Shown: one piece after another, positions 35,499 to 44,549 of the stretch
Position numbering within the stretch: position 1 is the stretch's first letter
Layout of the letters: each line of letters starts with the position of its first letter
Assembly: GCA_038210135.1 (NCBI GenBank)
Contig: JBBQWZ010000040.1
Coordinates: forward strand, 1 to 64,000
Length of the DNA: 64,000 nucleotides
From: JBBQWZ01 sp038210135
GTDB lineage: Bacteria > Acidobacteriota > Terriglobia > Bryobacterales > Bryobacteraceae
Direction: 5' to 3'
The notes under the pieces: model-generated
Databases searched by the model: none
The model's input: the letters and a program-made list of their open reading frames with translations, nothing else
What the model was told of the DNA's origin: nothing
Made by a program: the position numbers and the translations under genes

Positions 35499-37475
35499 AT
35501 GAGCGACCAACCGAATTCCGAAAAGCCAGCCGTCGATCCCGTAGAAGCAAAATCCGAAAAGTCCGCCGCCTCACGCCGCCGATTCTTGTTTGGCGCCGGA
35601 GCCGCGGCGGCCACAGTCGGCAGCGCTCTGAAGCTTCATGCTGCGCCGCCGATCGCCTCCGTCTCCATCCCGAAAGAAATTCCGGGAACCCTCGCCGAAG
35701 CCGTCAAGGTCAGCTCCTTTGAAGGTCGCGGCATGACTGGCGCGGAAGTGTTCGCCAAGCTCTGCAAGGACGAGAATCTCGCCGCACTGTTTTGCTGCCC
35801 TGGCAACTACACGGTGATCAACGCGATCGCCGCAGCCGGAATTCCCAGCTACGGCGGACGCTCGGAAGGCTCGATGTGCGCGGCTGCCGACGGCTTCGCG
35901 CGCGTCACCGGCGAACCCGCCGCGTGCTCCGGCACCGAGGGTCCGGGGTTCACCAACATGATCATGAATATCGCCGGAGCCAGCGCCGCGCGGACCCCTT
36001 TGCTGGTTCTCGCGAGTAACATGCAGCTCTCCGGCGACGATCGCGAATCGTTCGTGCAGACCTCGTACCAGCAGCCGCTCACTGACGGAATCAAGAAGTA
36101 CGGCAAGCGCCTGATCGCGCCCAATCGCGTGTGGGAATACGGCGCGTACGCGTTCCGCAATCTGAAATCCGGCGTGCCCGGCCCGGTGCATCTCGACTTC
36201 CCCGGCGAAGTCGCGCGCGCTCGCTTCACCGACCCCTCCACGCTCGCCGATTTCTACGACAAATCGAAATACCGCTCCGAGTCGCGCGCGCATCCTTCTC
36301 CGAAGGACGTCGAAAAAGCCGCTGACATTTTGTCCAAAGCCCAACGCCCCATGATCGTCGCCGGGCAAGGCGTTTTCCAGCGCAAAGCCTGGGACGCGCT
36401 ACTCCAAGTTGCCGAGCGCCAGGACATTGGTGTCGTTTCGTCCGGCCCGATGCGCGGCCATTTTCCGGACAACCATCGTCTGTCGATGAGCGTCGCGCCA
36501 GACGCCATGATGAGCGCGGATGTTGTCCTTTTTATAGGCCAGTACTCCATGCCCAGCCCGGGCGAATACCGCTTCTCGCCTGACGTGAAGGCGATCCGCG
36601 TGCATCCGGTGCAGGAGGATCTCGGCCGCAACTGGCCCCTCGATCTCGGTATTGTCAGCGACGAATTGTTCTTTCTCGAAGCGCTGGCCAACAAGCTCGC
36701 CGCGAAGAAGCGCGATTCCTGGTCGGGCGAAATCGCCGCCGCGCACGCGAAATTCGACAAGCAGAACCTCGACGTCTACGAGCTCGGCCTCAAACACAGC
36801 CGCGCCACCAATCACCTGCACCCCGCCGTGATCGCGAAGGAAATGGCGGACTTCCTCTATAAGGGTTCGATCGATCCGAAACAGACGGTCACCGGTTGGG
36901 GTGGCTGGACCACGGCCCTCTATGCCGGCCGCTACATCCGTGCGATGCGTCCTGGCCAGCAGGTCGTCTGCGGCTATCAATACGGCGCCATCGGACCCGA
37001 CCTCGCCATGTTGATCGGTTGCGGTGCCGCCGTTCAACAAGGTATCGGACCGCAGAAGCCCTACCAGGGCGCGCCCGTTTTCGTCTTATCGAGCGACGCC
37101 GGAATGGGCTACAGCCTGATGGAACTCGATACCGCCGCGAAATACAAGATCCCGGTCGTCTGCGTCGTCAACAACAACAACTGCTGGGGAACCTTCACGC
37201 AGGCGCTCGGTTCTCCGCGCTCGCTCCACATGTACCTGACTCAGGAAAATATCCGCTACGACAAAATGGCGGAAGCGGTCGGCGCCCGCGGCGAATATGT
37301 TCAGACGGTCGAAGACTATCGCGAAGCGCTGAAGCGCGCCTACCAGGCGGCCAGCAATGATCGCGTTTCCACGCTGATTAATTGCCAGAGCATGAAGGAA
37401 TTCACGCTGAACAAGGACTATCCGCCAGGAATTGTCCTGATGCCGGAACCCGGTGTCGGCGCTTTCGCCCACTAG
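35499..37475 (+). CDS. Tat-exported thiamine-pyrophosphate-dependent enzyme
   Basis: The 658-residue protein starts at MSDQPNSEK, with GGGAGG 8 bases upstream. A twin-arginine leader follows (SRRRFLFGAGAAAATVG). The body has the acetolactate-synthase plan: a PYR domain with the cofactor-activating Glu in GGRSEGSMCAAADGFAR, a central domain (QRPMIVAGQGVF, ADVVLFIG), and a PP domain whose Mg/TPP motif reads SDAGMG...VVNNNNCWG. The Asp and Asn spacing (25 residues) matches the GDG-x-NN motif although GDG itself is not conserved. It is probably a 2-oxoacid decarboxylase or carboligase, and the substrate is unknown. Export of a TPP enzyme is uncommon. It is apparently monocistronic between two terminator-like stretches. 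Confidence 0.85.
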   Translation: MSDQPNSEKPAVDPVEAKSEKSAASRRRFLFGAGAAAATVGSALKLHAAPPIASVSIPKEIPGTLAEAVKVSSFEGRGMTGAEVFAKLCKDENLAALFCCPGNYTVINAIAAAGIPSYGGRSEGSMCAAADGFARVTGEPAACSGTEGPGFTNMIMNIAGASAARTPLLVLASNMQLSGDDRESFVQTSYQQPLTDGIKKYGKRLIAPNRVWEYGAYAFRNLKSGVPGPVHLDFPGEVARARFTDPSTLADFYDKSKYRSESRAHPSPKDVEKAADILSKAQRPMIVAGQGVFQRKAWDALLQVAERQDIGVVSSGPMRGHFPDNHRLSMSVAPDAMMSADVVLFIGQYSMPSPGEYRFSPDVKAIRVHPVQEDLGRNWPLDLGIVSDELFFLEALANKLAAKKRDSWSGEIAAAHAKFDKQNLDVYELGLKHSRATNHLHPAVIAKEMADFLYKGSIDPKQTVTGWGGWTTALYAGRYIRAMRPGQQVVCGYQYGAIGPDLAMLIGCGAAVQQGIGPQKPYQGAPVFVLSSDAGMGYSLMELDTAAKYKIPVVCVVNNNNCWGTFTQALGSPRSLHMYLTQENIRYDKMAEAVGARGEYVQTVEDYREALKRAYQAASNDRVSTLINCQSMKEFTLNKDYPPGIVLMPEPGVGAFAH

Positions 37476-37521
37476 CTGGATTTCGCGCCGGAAGAGCATC
37501 CTTCTATACTAAGAAGTTTGC

Positions 37522-38928
37522 ATGCTCCTTTCCATTCTGATCCCCGTCTATAACGAGCGCACGGTGGTCGAACGCAGTCTCTCGATGGTTTTGGCTGCGC
37601 CGCTGCCCGAGGACTTGGAGCGGGAACTCATCATCGTCGATGACTGTTCGACGGATGGAACTTCTAAAATCCTGGAACGCCTTGCCGCCTCCGATCCGCG
37701 GATCAAGCTCTACCGCCATGAGGTCAATCGCGGCAAAGGAGCCGCCGTTCGCACCTCCATCGAAAAGGCGACTGGCGATTTCTGTCTGATCCAGGACGCC
37801 GATCTCGAATACGACCCCAGCGAATATCCGATCCTAATGAAGCCGCTGCTCGACGGCCGCGCCGACGCGGTTTTCGGTTCTCGCTACCTCGCCGGCGTCG
37901 GAACCCGCATCCTGCCTTTTTGGCATTCGATGATCAACAAATTTCTGACGTTGAGTTCGAACATGTTCTCGAATCTCAACCTCACCGACATGGAAACCTG
38001 TTACAAGGTCTTCCGCACCGACCTTCTCAAGAGCATCCCCATCCGCAGCGACCGTTTCGGTTTCGAGCCGGAAATCACCATGAAATGCTCGAAGCGCAAG
38101 CTTCGCATTTACGAAGTCCCGATCAGTTACCACGGGCGCACCTACGAAGAAGGGAAAAAGATCGGTTGGAAAGATGGCGTCAAAGCCCTCGGCGTCATCC
38201 TCTATTTCTGGTTGGTAGACGACTTGTACGTCGAGCCCTATGGCAGGGGGATGCTGAACAACCTCACCGGAACTCCCGCGTACCTAGCCTGGCTCACTCG
38301 CGTTCTGCGTCCCCAATTGGGCGATCGCGTCTTTGAAATCGGAGCCGGAATCGGCAATCTCTCGGGCCGCCTGATGTCGCGCCGCTTGCGCTACGTCGCG
38401 ACGGAACTCGATCCGCTTTACCTGCACGCTTTGCGCAACCGCTTTCTGAAAACTCCGAGCGTCGAGATTAACCAGCTGGATCCTTCGAAGCCGGAAGACT
38501 ACCAGCCGTTCGTCAATCAGTTCGATACCGCCCTCTGCATCAACGTCCTCGAATATCAGGACGCGCCGGAACAGGTCCTGGGCAGTCTCCGCGACTCGCT
38601 CGTCAGCGGCGGTAACATCGTGATTCTCGCGCCGCAGGGCAAGGGACTTCTGGGTTCTATCGACCGCGCCATGGGCCACAAGCGCCGCTACACGCGCTCC
38701 GAACTCGAGGCTTTGATCACCCGCTGCGGCATGACCGTGGATGGCGTTCAACAACTGAACAAGATGGGGGCGCTGGCCTGGTGGATCTCCAGCAAATTGC
38801 TGCGGCGCAGCCGGATCAGCAAGCTGACCCTCAAAATATTCGACAAGACCGTCTGGATCTGGCGGCGCCTCGATCCCATTTTGCCGTGGCGCGGGTTGTC
38901 GCTCGTGATCACCGCGAAGAAACCGTAA
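37522..38928 (+). CDS. Fusion of GT2 glycosyltransferase and SAM-dependent methyltransferase
   Basis: The N-terminal domain (about residues 1-235) is a family 2 glycosyltransferase like polyprenyl-phosphate mannosyl/glucosyl synthases: SILIPVYNERTVVE, LIIVDDCSTDGTS, NRGKGAAVRTSI, the metal site DADLEYDP and the late VPISYHGRTYEEGKKI. A linker then leads into a class I methyltransferase (about 255-440) with motif I VFEIGAGIGNLS, a mid-strand Glu-Leu-Asp after it, and CINVLEYQDAPEQVL. There is no membrane helix between the domains. A single polypeptide that makes a lipid-linked sugar and methylates something is the simplest reading. It heads a sugar block of four plus-strand genes with gaps of 3 to 13 bases. 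Confidence 0.88.
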   Translation: MLLSILIPVYNERTVVERSLSMVLAAPLPEDLERELIIVDDCSTDGTSKILERLAASDPRIKLYRHEVNRGKGAAVRTSIEKATGDFCLIQDADLEYDPSEYPILMKPLLDGRADAVFGSRYLAGVGTRILPFWHSMINKFLTLSSNMFSNLNLTDMETCYKVFRTDLLKSIPIRSDRFGFEPEITMKCSKRKLRIYEVPISYHGRTYEEGKKIGWKDGVKALGVILYFWLVDDLYVEPYGRGMLNNLTGTPAYLAWLTRVLRPQLGDRVFEIGAGIGNLSGRLMSRRLRYVATELDPLYLHALRNRFLKTPSVEINQLDPSKPEDYQPFVNQFDTALCINVLEYQDAPEQVLGSLRDSLVSGGNIVILAPQGKGLLGSIDRAMGHKRRYTRSELEALITRCGMTVDGVQQLNKMGALAWWISSKLLRRSRISKLTLKIFDKTVWIWRRLDPILPWRGLSLVITAKKP

Positions 38929-38931
38929 ACC

Positions 38932-39969
38932 ATGCGTGCTCTCGCGCTCGATTTCGGCTCCAGGAAGCTCGGCGTTCGCGAACTTGCCGAACCGAGAATC
39001 GAGCGGGATACGCAAGTGCTGCTGCGGATCCACGAGGTCGGCGTGTGCGCCACCGACCGCGAACTTGCCGCTTTCCGCCTCGGCCGTACTCCCCTCGGTT
39101 CGGACTTTTTGGTGCCCGGACACGAAGCCGTCGCACAGGTCCTTCGTGCCGGTTCCGCTGTGTCCGCTGTCAACGCCGGGGATTGGGTCGTGCCGGTTGT
39201 CCGCCACGCCTGTGTGCCTGCCTGCGCCATGTGCGCCCGCGGTCGCGCCGACTTGTGCATGACGGGCCGCTACACCGAGAGCGGAATTTTCGGCCGGCAC
39301 GGATTCTGGCAGACGCGCGTCGTCGAAGATCAGGATCATCTCGTTCGCCTGCCGCTGCTCCTCGCCGAATTCGGAGTCCTCGTCGAGCCTCTCAGCGTCG
39401 TCGAGAAAGTCATCGAGCGCGCGCTCGAAATTCATCCCGCCGGCATCGCCGAGGCCCTTATCCTAGGTGCTGGAGCCGTCGGCCTTCTCGCCGCCCAGGT
39501 CCTGCAACTCCGCGGCGTTGCCGTCGCGATTTTCTCCGTCGAGCCCCCGGACCACCCTCGCGCCCAATGGGTTCGCAATTATGGGATGACCTACCTGACC
39601 GGCATGCCCTCCGATTCCCGCTTCGATTTCATTCTCGAAGCCTGTGGCTCGGCGACCTCCGCCCTGGCCGCCATGCCCAGCCTCGCGCCGCTCGGTGTCA
39701 TGGCGATTCTCGGCGCGCGTAACGCGCTAGGCACGGTCCCGTTTGAACGACTGCTGCTGAACAATCAAGCCGTCTTCGGAAGCGTCAATGCCGCTCCGGC
39801 CCACTATCGCGCCGCCATCAATGACCTCGCGCGCATGGATACTTCGGCGCTTTCGAGCCTCCTCACTCGGCGGCCGTTTCTCGATTACGCAGCGAGCTTC
39901 GGTCCCGATGCAGGCGCCGCCATCAAGCTAGCGCACGCCATCGGAGACACCCATAGCGCCGTTCGCTAA
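38932..39969 (+). CDS. Zinc-dependent alcohol dehydrogenase family, glucose-1-dehydrogenase-like
   Basis: This is an MDR-family dehydrogenase of 345 residues. The N-terminal catalytic part has VGVCATDRELAAFRLG, which resembles archaeal glucose dehydrogenases (CxTDRE), then VPGHEAVAQV, a four-Cys structural zinc stretch (ACVPACAMCARGRADLC) and VEPLSVVEKV with the third metal ligand. The NAD(P)-binding half has LILGAGAVGLLAAQV. The CATD and VEPLSVVEK signatures point to sugar 1-dehydrogenases rather than simple alcohol dehydrogenases; the exact sugar is unknown. The start lies 3 bases after the preceding stop. Confidence 0.85.
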   Translation: MRALALDFGSRKLGVRELAEPRIERDTQVLLRIHEVGVCATDRELAAFRLGRTPLGSDFLVPGHEAVAQVLRAGSAVSAVNAGDWVVPVVRHACVPACAMCARGRADLCMTGRYTESGIFGRHGFWQTRVVEDQDHLVRLPLLLAEFGVLVEPLSVVEKVIERALEIHPAGIAEALILGAGAVGLLAAQVLQLRGVAVAIFSVEPPDHPRAQWVRNYGMTYLTGMPSDSRFDFILEACGSATSALAAMPSLAPLGVMAILGARNALGTVPFERLLLNNQAVFGSVNAAPAHYRAAINDLARMDTSALSSLLTRRPFLDYAASFGPDAGAAIKLAHAIGDTHSAVR

Positions 39970-39982
39970 ACTGAAGTGGGCC

Positions 39983-40825
39983 ATGCCGCACCCCTTCCGA
40001 TTCGCAACCTGCAACGAAGTCTTCGAAAACTGGAAATTTCACGAAACCTGCAAGGCGATTCGCCGTGCCGGCTATCAGGGCATCGAAGTCGCTCCCTTCA
40101 CGCTCGGCGACAATCCGGCGGCGCTCACCGCCGACCAACGGCGCCAGTTTCGTTCCAACATTCAGGCGGAAGACCTTATCTTCGTGGGGTTGCATTGGCT
40201 TCTGGTGAAGCCCGAAGGCCTGCATGTCACCAGCGAGGATGCGCCACTTCGAACCCGCAGTTGGCAGTACATCCGCGACTTCATCGATTTGTGCGCGGAC
40301 CTCGGGGACGGCGGCGTGATGGTCTTCGGCTCTCCGAAACAGCGTTCCGCCAATGCTGGAACCAGCCCCGAGGATGCGACCGCGCGCTTCGTGGACGGTC
40401 TCGCCGGCGTAGCGTCGCAGGCGGCGGAACGCGGCGTCACCATCCTCGTAGAAGCGCTTCCAAAAGGCCAGTCGAACGTCGTCACGTCGCTCGATGAGGC
40501 CGCGCGCATTGTGAAACAGATCTCGAGTCCGGCCATCCGGACCATGTTCGACACCCACAACGCGGTGGATGAGACCGAGCCTCATGCCGAACTCATCGAC
40601 CGCCACTTCGACCTGATCCGCCACGTTCACGTTAACGAAATGGACGGACGCCATCCCGGGACCGGCGATTACGACTTCAAGCCGATGTTTCGCGCTCTGC
40701 TCTCGCGCGGCTATAATGGCTGGGTGTCGCTCGAGGCCTTCGATTTTTCCTATGGCGCGGAGAAGATCGTGCAAGATACGCTCGCCTATCTGAAGGCGGA
40801 ACTTGCGGCCGCAACACAAAAATAA
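39983..40825 (+). CDS. Sugar isomerase/epimerase, xylose-isomerase-like TIM barrel (hydroxypyruvate-isomerase type)
   Basis: The 280-residue TIM-barrel protein is of the AP-endonuclease-2 superfamily. Metal-binding positions are seen in VEALPKGQ (Glu), TMFDTHNAVD (Asp, His), HVHVNEMDGRHPGTGDYDF (His, Asp) and SLEAFDF (Glu). It most resembles sugar-phosphate isomerase/epimerase and D-tagatose/erythrulose 3-epimerase type enzymes. Neighbouring sugar dehydrogenase and NDP-sugar epimerase genes suggest that it works on a sugar made or used in the same pathway. Confidence 0.85.
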   Translation: MPHPFRFATCNEVFENWKFHETCKAIRRAGYQGIEVAPFTLGDNPAALTADQRRQFRSNIQAEDLIFVGLHWLLVKPEGLHVTSEDAPLRTRSWQYIRDFIDLCADLGDGGVMVFGSPKQRSANAGTSPEDATARFVDGLAGVASQAAERGVTILVEALPKGQSNVVTSLDEAARIVKQISSPAIRTMFDTHNAVDETEPHAELIDRHFDLIRHVHVNEMDGRHPGTGDYDFKPMFRALLSRGYNGWVSLEAFDFSYGAEKIVQDTLAYLKAELAAATQK

Positions 40826-40837
40826 CGAGAGGGAAAT

Positions 40838-41779
40838 TTGTCCAAGAAATATGTGATCACTGGCGGGGCCGGCTTTATCGGATCGGCCCTGGCACGCGGC
40901 CTGTTATCGCTTGGCGACGGGGAAGTCATCGTCATCGACAATCTCTTCAGCGGGCATGAAAAGAATCTCGAAGAGATTCGCTCCCGCATTACGTTTCACA
41001 AGGCCGACATTCGCGATCGCGCCTCCATCGCCTCGCCCATCGCCGGAGCGGATACCCTGTTCCACCTGGCCGCCATCCCGTCCGTCCCGCGCTCGATTGC
41101 CGAACCGGATCCGTCGCACGAAGTAAATATCGATGGCACCTTCAACGTCATGCGCGCCGCCGCCGATGGCAAGGCCCGCCGTGTCGTCTACGCGGCCTCT
41201 TCGTCCGCTTACGGCAATACCGAAACGCTGCCCGAGGTTGAGACCATGCTGGCGAGTCCGCTTTCGCCGTACGCCGCGCAAAAGCTGATGGGCGAATACT
41301 ACGTCTCGGTTTTTTCGTCCTGCTTCGGCGTCGAGGGAACCTCCCTCCGTTTCTTCAACGTCTTCGGACCGCGCCAGGATCCGTCGAGCCCCTACTCCGG
41401 CGTGCTTTCGCTGTTCATGAAGCACCTCATCGCGCGCACCAGCCCGACCATCTTCGGCGACGGCGAACAGACCCGGGACTTCACCTTTGTCGAGGACGTA
41501 GTCGGATTGCTGATCAAGGCCGCGCAAGCGCCCACCGCTACGGGTAAGACTTACAACGCCGGCAACGGCTTCCGTTTTTCGCTCAATCAGACCTGGGATC
41601 TTTTGCAGAAAATCGAGGGGGTTTCGATCCCGGCGAAGTACGGTCCGCCGCGCGCCGGCGACGTCATGCACTCGCTCGCCGATACCTCGGCCGCCATCGC
41701 CGACCTGGGCCACACGCCAGAAAACACGTTCGAATCCGGCCTCCGCAAGACGCTCGAATGGTATCGCGGCAGCTCGTAA
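40838..41779 (+). CDS. NAD-dependent nucleotide-sugar epimerase/dehydratase
   Basis: This extended short-chain dehydrogenase has 313 residues and starts at TTG (GAGAGGG upstream). It has the Rossmann motif GGAGFIGSALA, the active-site Ser/Thr strand in AASSSAYGNTETL and the catalytic YxxxK in PYAAQKLMGEYY. The segment RFFNVFGPRQDPSSPYSGV is typical of UDP-glucose/GlcNAc 4-epimerase-like enzymes. The product sugar cannot be named. It is the last gene of the block and converges on the sulfatase with a 4-base gap. Confidence 0.88.
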   Translation: MSKKYVITGGAGFIGSALARGLLSLGDGEVIVIDNLFSGHEKNLEEIRSRITFHKADIRDRASIASPIAGADTLFHLAAIPSVPRSIAEPDPSHEVNIDGTFNVMRAAADGKARRVVYAASSSAYGNTETLPEVETMLASPLSPYAAQKLMGEYYVSVFSSCFGVEGTSLRFFNVFGPRQDPSSPYSGVLSLFMKHLIARTSPTIFGDGEQTRDFTFVEDVVGLLIKAAQAPTATGKTYNAGNGFRFSLNQTWDLLQKIEGVSIPAKYGPPRAGDVMHSLADTSAAIADLGHTPENTFESGLRKTLEWYRGSS

Positions 41780-41783
41780 GCGT

Positions 41784-43268
41784 TCATTTCTTTTTCATCG
41801 TTTTCGGAAAATCTACCGCCGCCGCCCCGTTTTCGTCCCGTAGGTTGGAACTCGATCCGGAATCCGGATAGAGCGGCAAGGACAGGCCGCCCGTTTCTTT
41901 CAACAACTCGAACAACCTGGAATTCATGCGCTTCACTCGCCCCGCATGCTCTGGCTGGCTGATCAGGTTGTGCGCCTCGTGCGGATCCATTTCGAGATCG
42001 TACAGCTGATTCGTATCCCATACGCCGTGCGCAAGAACGTACTTGTAGCGATCTTCGCGAAGCGCATGCTGGGTCGGCGTCTGCGGGAAGTCGCTCTCCC
42101 AGAAATATTCGTACAGCAGTTCGCGCCGCCACTGCGGATCGTCCCCCGATTGCGCCAGACGCAACATGCTGCGACCGTCCAAACCCGCCGGGGCGGCCAC
42201 ACCGGCAACATCGAGGACTGTCGGCATAATATCGAGATTCGCGGTCATCTTCGTCACAATCGATCCGGCCCTGAATAATTCCGGGCAGCGCGCCAGCATC
42301 GGAACCCGCATCGATTCCTCGAACGCCGTCCGCTTGTCGATCAGCCCATGCTCGCCGAATGCGAATCCGTTGTCGCCCATGTAAATCACCAGTGTGGAGT
42401 CCAGTTCCCCCCGCGCGGCCAGCGTCTCCCGTAATTGGCCGAGCGAACGATCCACCCCCAGCAGCGTCTCCGCGTACTGCTGGTAGTACGTCGCCAAATC
42501 CAGACGTGAATGATACGGAAAATCCGCGCCGTGAAAGCTGTTCCGCTGATCGCGAACCCAGCGTGGCCACGTCTCTACGCCCTCCGCATCGCGAGCCATC
42601 GTCGCTGGACGCACGAATCGCGAGCCATCCAGAACGCCTTTGTCCCGCGGCAACGGCGCAAACGGAGCATGCACCGCCTTGTGCGAAAGGTACATGAAAT
42701 ACGGCTTGTCTTTTGGCCGGTCGCGCAACCATGTTGTAGCGTAATCCGTTAATTCGGTCGTGATGTGTCCCTTTTGCGCCACCCTCTTGCCGTCGACGTT
42801 CAATCCATTCCGCTCGGGAAAATAGGAACCTTGCCCGCGGAAGCTGACCCATTTCGAGAAGCCTGGCTGCGGGCTGTCGCTTTCGTTGCCCATGTGCCAC
42901 TTGCCGAAGAATCCGGTGTCGTAGCCTGCTTTTTGCAGCAGCTCCGGAAAAAAGCGAGTCCCCGCCGGAATCGCCGTGCTGTTGTCGATGATCTTGTGCC
43001 GATGCGCATAGACGCCGGTCAGAATGCTGGCGCGGCTCGGCGAGCAGAGCGACGTCGTGACGAAGGCATTCTTGAAATGGACGCCTTCGCTCGCCAGCCG
43101 GTCCATCTCCGGAGTCCGCCCGTGGAGCATCGGTTGCGCTCCGGTGAAGCCGAAGGCGTCGTAGCGGTGATCGTCCGTCAGAACAAAAATCACGTTTCGA
43201 CGTTTGCTGGATTGGGCGGCCATAAGAGAGGCCCCCGCTGTTCCGGCGAGCAGGTCGCGTCGTGTCAT
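41784..43268 (-). CDS. Sulfatase with Tat leader
   Basis: The 494-residue protein of the alkaline-phosphatase fold begins with a Tat-type leader (MTRRDLLAGTAGASLMAAQ). The formylglycine site is CSPSRASILTG near residue 80 (C-x-P-x-R), preceded by the metal-binding VLTDDHRYD. GKWHMGN, SHKAVHAPF and the later MGDNGFAFGEHG are the other sulfatase landmarks. It should be exported and hydrolyse sulfate esters of carbohydrates. The Cys-type site would need a formylglycine-generating enzyme encoded elsewhere. Confidence 0.92.
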   Translation of the reverse strand: MTRRDLLAGTAGASLMAAQSSKRRNVIFVLTDDHRYDAFGFTGAQPMLHGRTPEMDRLASEGVHFKNAFVTTSLCSPSRASILTGVYAHRHKIIDNSTAIPAGTRFFPELLQKAGYDTGFFGKWHMGNESDSPQPGFSKWVSFRGQGSYFPERNGLNVDGKRVAQKGHITTELTDYATTWLRDRPKDKPYFMYLSHKAVHAPFAPLPRDKGVLDGSRFVRPATMARDAEGVETWPRWVRDQRNSFHGADFPYHSRLDLATYYQQYAETLLGVDRSLGQLRETLAARGELDSTLVIYMGDNGFAFGEHGLIDKRTAFEESMRVPMLARCPELFRAGSIVTKMTANLDIMPTVLDVAGVAAPAGLDGRSMLRLAQSGDDPQWRRELLYEYFWESDFPQTPTQHALREDRYKYVLAHGVWDTNQLYDLEMDPHEAHNLISQPEHAGRVKRMNSRLFELLKETGGLSLPLYPDSGSSSNLRDENGAAAVDFPKTMKKK

Positions 43269-43325
43269 ATCCGTTAAGGATACTTTTTGTTGCGACTTCT
43301 TGGAAGGTTAATCGTCTAAACAACC

Positions 43326-43916
43326 ATGCGCACGCTGCTTACACTTGCTTTTGCCTCCTGTTCGCTTTTCGCGGAAACCACTACCTGGAAAATCGACCAG
43401 AACCACTCCGCCGCTTCCTTCGCCGTCAAGCACATGATGGTTTCAACTGTCCGTGGAACCATGGGCAAGGTCTCGGGAACCATCGTTTTCGATACCGCCG
43501 ACGTCTCGAAATCGAGCGTCAACGCCGAAATCGATGTGGCCGCCCTCAGCACCCAGAATGAAAATCGCGACAAGCATCTGCGCAGCGCGGACTTCTTCGA
43601 CACCGACAAGTTCCCGAAAATGACGTTCCAGTCCACCAAGGTTTGGAAGGCCGGCAGCGGCCTGAAGATGGCCGGAAACCTCACTATGCATGGCGTGACC
43701 AAGGAAGTCGTATTCGATGTGGACGGTCCGGCGCCCGCTGTTGCAGGTCAGAACGGCTCGAAGCGCTCAGGCGCTAGCGCGACCGCGAAGATTAACCGCA
43801 AGGATTTCGGACTGGCCTGGAATCGCGCACTCGAAGCGGGCGGCGTGACGGTCGGTGACGAAGTGTCGATCACGCTCGACGTCGAAATGGGCAGCGGCGG
43901 CGCTCAGAAACAATAA
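43326..43916 (+). CDS. YceI-family periplasmic protein
   Basis: The 196-residue protein has a signal peptide (TLLTLAFASCSLFAE) and the lipocalin-like YceI fold: WKIDQNHSAASFAVKHMMVSTVRG, SSVNAEIDVAAL, RDKHLRSADFFDTDKFPKMTF and GNLTMHGVTKEVVFDV. The family binds isoprenoid lipids in the periplasm; the physiological role is not settled. It stands alone with a clear terminator following. Confidence 0.92.
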   Translation: MRTLLTLAFASCSLFAETTTWKIDQNHSAASFAVKHMMVSTVRGTMGKVSGTIVFDTADVSKSSVNAEIDVAALSTQNENRDKHLRSADFFDTDKFPKMTFQSTKVWKAGSGLKMAGNLTMHGVTKEVVFDVDGPAPAVAGQNGSKRSGASATAKINRKDFGLAWNRALEAGGVTVGDEVSITLDVEMGSGGAQKQ

Positions 43917-43953
43917 TCCCGAAAGTACTAAGCGAAGTACAGTTCCAAACCAG

Positions 43954-43988
43954 AGGCCGGACGGTGTCGTCCGGCCTTGCTTTCTTTC
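43954..43988 (+). terminator. Intrinsic terminator after the YceI gene
   Basis: AGGCCGGAC-GGTGTC-GTCCGGCCT is a perfect 9-bp stem followed by TGCTTTCTTTC. It lies about 40 bases after the YceI stop and ahead of the next plus-strand gene. Confidence 0.85.
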
Positions 43989-44044
43989 GAAGGACCGCTG
44001 CTCGGCGTTTGACTTCCCCACGCAACGCTGCTGATAATCGTCGG

Positions 44045-44545
44045 ATGCTTGCCAAGGCCCGTTTCCTCGTCGCATCGGTTTTATTGCTCGCCTCCAGCGC
44101 ATTCGCCGCCGGCTTTCCGATTACCGTCTATCTGGTGCGTCATGCGGAACGGACAGACATGCCGGCCAACGATCCGATCCTATCGCCTGCTGGAATCGCA
44201 CGAGCCAACAAACTCGCCGGCTTGCTTTCGGGCAAGAAAGTGACCGCCGTGTATTCGAGCGAATTTGCCAGGACGCGGCTGACAGGCAAGCCGCTCGCCG
44301 ACCAGATGCATATCGCGGTAAACGATCGGATCTCCGGAGCCAAGCCACAAGACTTGGCGCAGGCGATCCTCAATGGCAAAGACAGAGTAATTCTGGTCGT
44401 CGGCCACAGCAATACCGTTCCGAACGTCATTGCCGCGTTGGGAGCAGGCGCGGTCATGCCGATCGCCGAAACGGAATTCGACAACCTCTACGTCGTCACT
44501 GTGCAGGGCCCCGGCAAAGCCACTGTCACGCACAGCAAATACTAG
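44045..44545 (+). CDS. SixA-like histidine phosphatase, secreted
   Basis: The 166-residue protein begins MLAKARFLVASVLLLASSAFA, a signal peptide, which decides the start over a longer upstream frame. The phosphohistidine catalytic motif is YLVRHAERTD, with the second His in VVGHSNTVPN, and AVYSSEFARTRLTGKPLA follows the fold. It belongs to the histidine phosphatase superfamily branch 1. The secreted location argues for a nonspecific phosphatase rather than a phosphohistidine signalling role. Its stop is 4 bases from that of the convergent permease. Confidence 0.85.
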   Translation: MLAKARFLVASVLLLASSAFAAGFPITVYLVRHAERTDMPANDPILSPAGIARANKLAGLLSGKKVTAVYSSEFARTRLTGKPLADQMHIAVNDRISGAKPQDLAQAILNGKDRVILVVGHSNTVPNVIAALGAGAVMPIAETEFDNLYVVTVQGPGKATVTHSKY

Positions 44546-44549
44546 AGAG

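Noticed and set aside
38284..39435. 383-residue minus-strand open frame
   Set aside because: Antisense to the GT2 fusion and dehydrogenase, whose motifs are clear.
41587..43323. 578-residue minus-strand open frame overlapping the sulfatase
   Set aside because: Same strand but another frame; the 494-residue frame has the formylglycine and metal motifs, so this one is spurious.
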